Shown here piece by piece: positions 4,786-5,113 of a stretch of 5,113 bases of DNA (position 1 is its first letter; every line of letters starts with the position of its first letter). Below the pieces are notes generated by a model. The model made no database searches and had not been told where the DNA came from. It saw nothing but the letters and a program-made list of their open reading frames with translations. Origin of the DNA: Patescibacteria group bacterium. Lineage in GTDB: Bacteria > Patescibacteriota > Minisyncoccia > UBA6257 > UBA11618. A program made the translations under genes and the position numbers. The DNA is taken from contig DPNX01000034.1 of NCBI GenBank assembly GCA_003539915.1, positions 1,301 through 6,413 of the forward strand. Direction: 5' to 3'.

Positions 4786-5113
4786 ATGTTTAAAAATAAA
4801 AAGAAGAGTGTTGTTAGAAAAACTAGAAGGAGAAGACGGAAGTCTGACCTGATTATTGTTTTTTGTACCCTTTTTTTAGTTATAGCTGGCTTGGTAATGT
4901 TAGCTAGCGCCTCCTCTAATTTAGGAAAAATTCGTTTTGATGATACCTATCACTACCTCAAACACCAATTAATGTTTGGTGTCTCTTTCGGTCTTATAGG
5001 CTTCTTTTTGGCCTCCAAGATATATTATCGCTTTTATGAAAAAATAGCCGTTATCTTGATCCTAGTGGGTCTAGGACTCCTTCTTCTCGTCTACACTCCC
5101 TTTGGTTTGCAAA
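4786..5113 (+). CDS. ftsW: Septal peptidoglycan polymerase FtsW, N-terminal part (SEDS family)
   Basis: This open frame starts 3 bp after the amidohydrolase stop and runs off the right edge after 109 complete codons. FtsW is the SEDS-family glycosyltransferase that polymerises lipid II at the division site together with a class B penicillin-binding protein. Visible features are a basic cytoplasmic tail (residues 1-21), a first membrane segment from about 22 to 40 ending in GLVMLASASS (35-44), an extracytoplasmic loop with FDD (51-53), KHQLMFG (59-65) opening the second membrane segment, and a third from about 87 to 103. The SASS and KHQL patterns are typical of the FtsW/RodA family. RodA cannot be excluded from this part alone, but position next to mraY favours FtsW. 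The tail contains 12 Lys/Arg in residues 3-19, including five consecutive Arg codons. The catalytic Asp loop lies beyond the window. Confidence 0.88.
   Translation, partial: MFKNKKKSVVRKTRRRRRKSDLIIVFCTLFLVIAGLVMLASASSNLGKIRFDDTYHYLKHQLMFGVSFGLIGFFLASKIYYRFYEKIAVILILVGLGLLLLVYTPFGLQ

Noticed and set aside
4825..4842. Strong Shine-Dalgarno-like AGAAGGAGA inside ftsW
   Set aside because: No in-frame start codon follows at a usable distance. The purine run is explained by consecutive Arg codons, and the upstream ATG gives the expected cytoplasmic tail.

Overview
The window is an AT-rich, gene-dense stretch of a bacterial chromosome that carries chromosome-segregation and cell-wall/division genes. 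Several traits suggest a member of the Candidate Phyla Radiation (Patescibacteria): compact proteins, overlapping genes, almost no recognisable Shine-Dalgarno sequences, divergent versions of core proteins, and an amidohydrolase inside a mraY...ftsW block. This placement is inference; the window has no rRNA or other phylogenetic marker that I can score.

Layout. Bases 1-45 hold the first 15 codons of a minus-strand dnaX (DNA polymerase III gamma/tau subunit). A gap of only 28 bp (46-73) separates it from a plus-strand operon and probably holds back-to-back promoters. The operon is scpA (74-766), scpB (763-1287), an S11-family D,D-carboxypeptidase (1271-2095) and mraY (2071-3123). Its genes overlap by 4, 17 and 25 bp, so it is very likely one translationally coupled transcript.

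A 219-bp intergenic region (3124-3342) follows. It contains a GC-rich hairpin, a probable intrinsic terminator, a nested inverted repeat enclosing one perfect and one near-perfect DnaA box in opposite orientation, and an extended -10 promoter placed so that transcription should begin at or next to the ATG of the next gene. The second operon is a divergent N-acyl-D-amino-acid deacylase-like amidohydrolase (3343-4782) and, 3 bp later, ftsW (4786 to the window edge, 5' part only).

How it fits together. ScpA and ScpB join SMC in the condensin complex that organises the chromosome. MraY makes lipid I, FtsW polymerises septal peptidoglycan from lipid II, and the carboxypeptidase trims stem peptides. 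The amidohydrolase lies where many bacteria have murD (mraY-murD-ftsW-murG). It has lost the family's HxH metal motif (Asn/Asp instead) and its catalytic-site Asp (Asn), but keeps the Cys/His/His set of the other metal site. That gene and the paired DnaA boxes in front of it are the most interesting items. No mobile elements, CRISPR arrays, tRNAs or rRNAs were seen.
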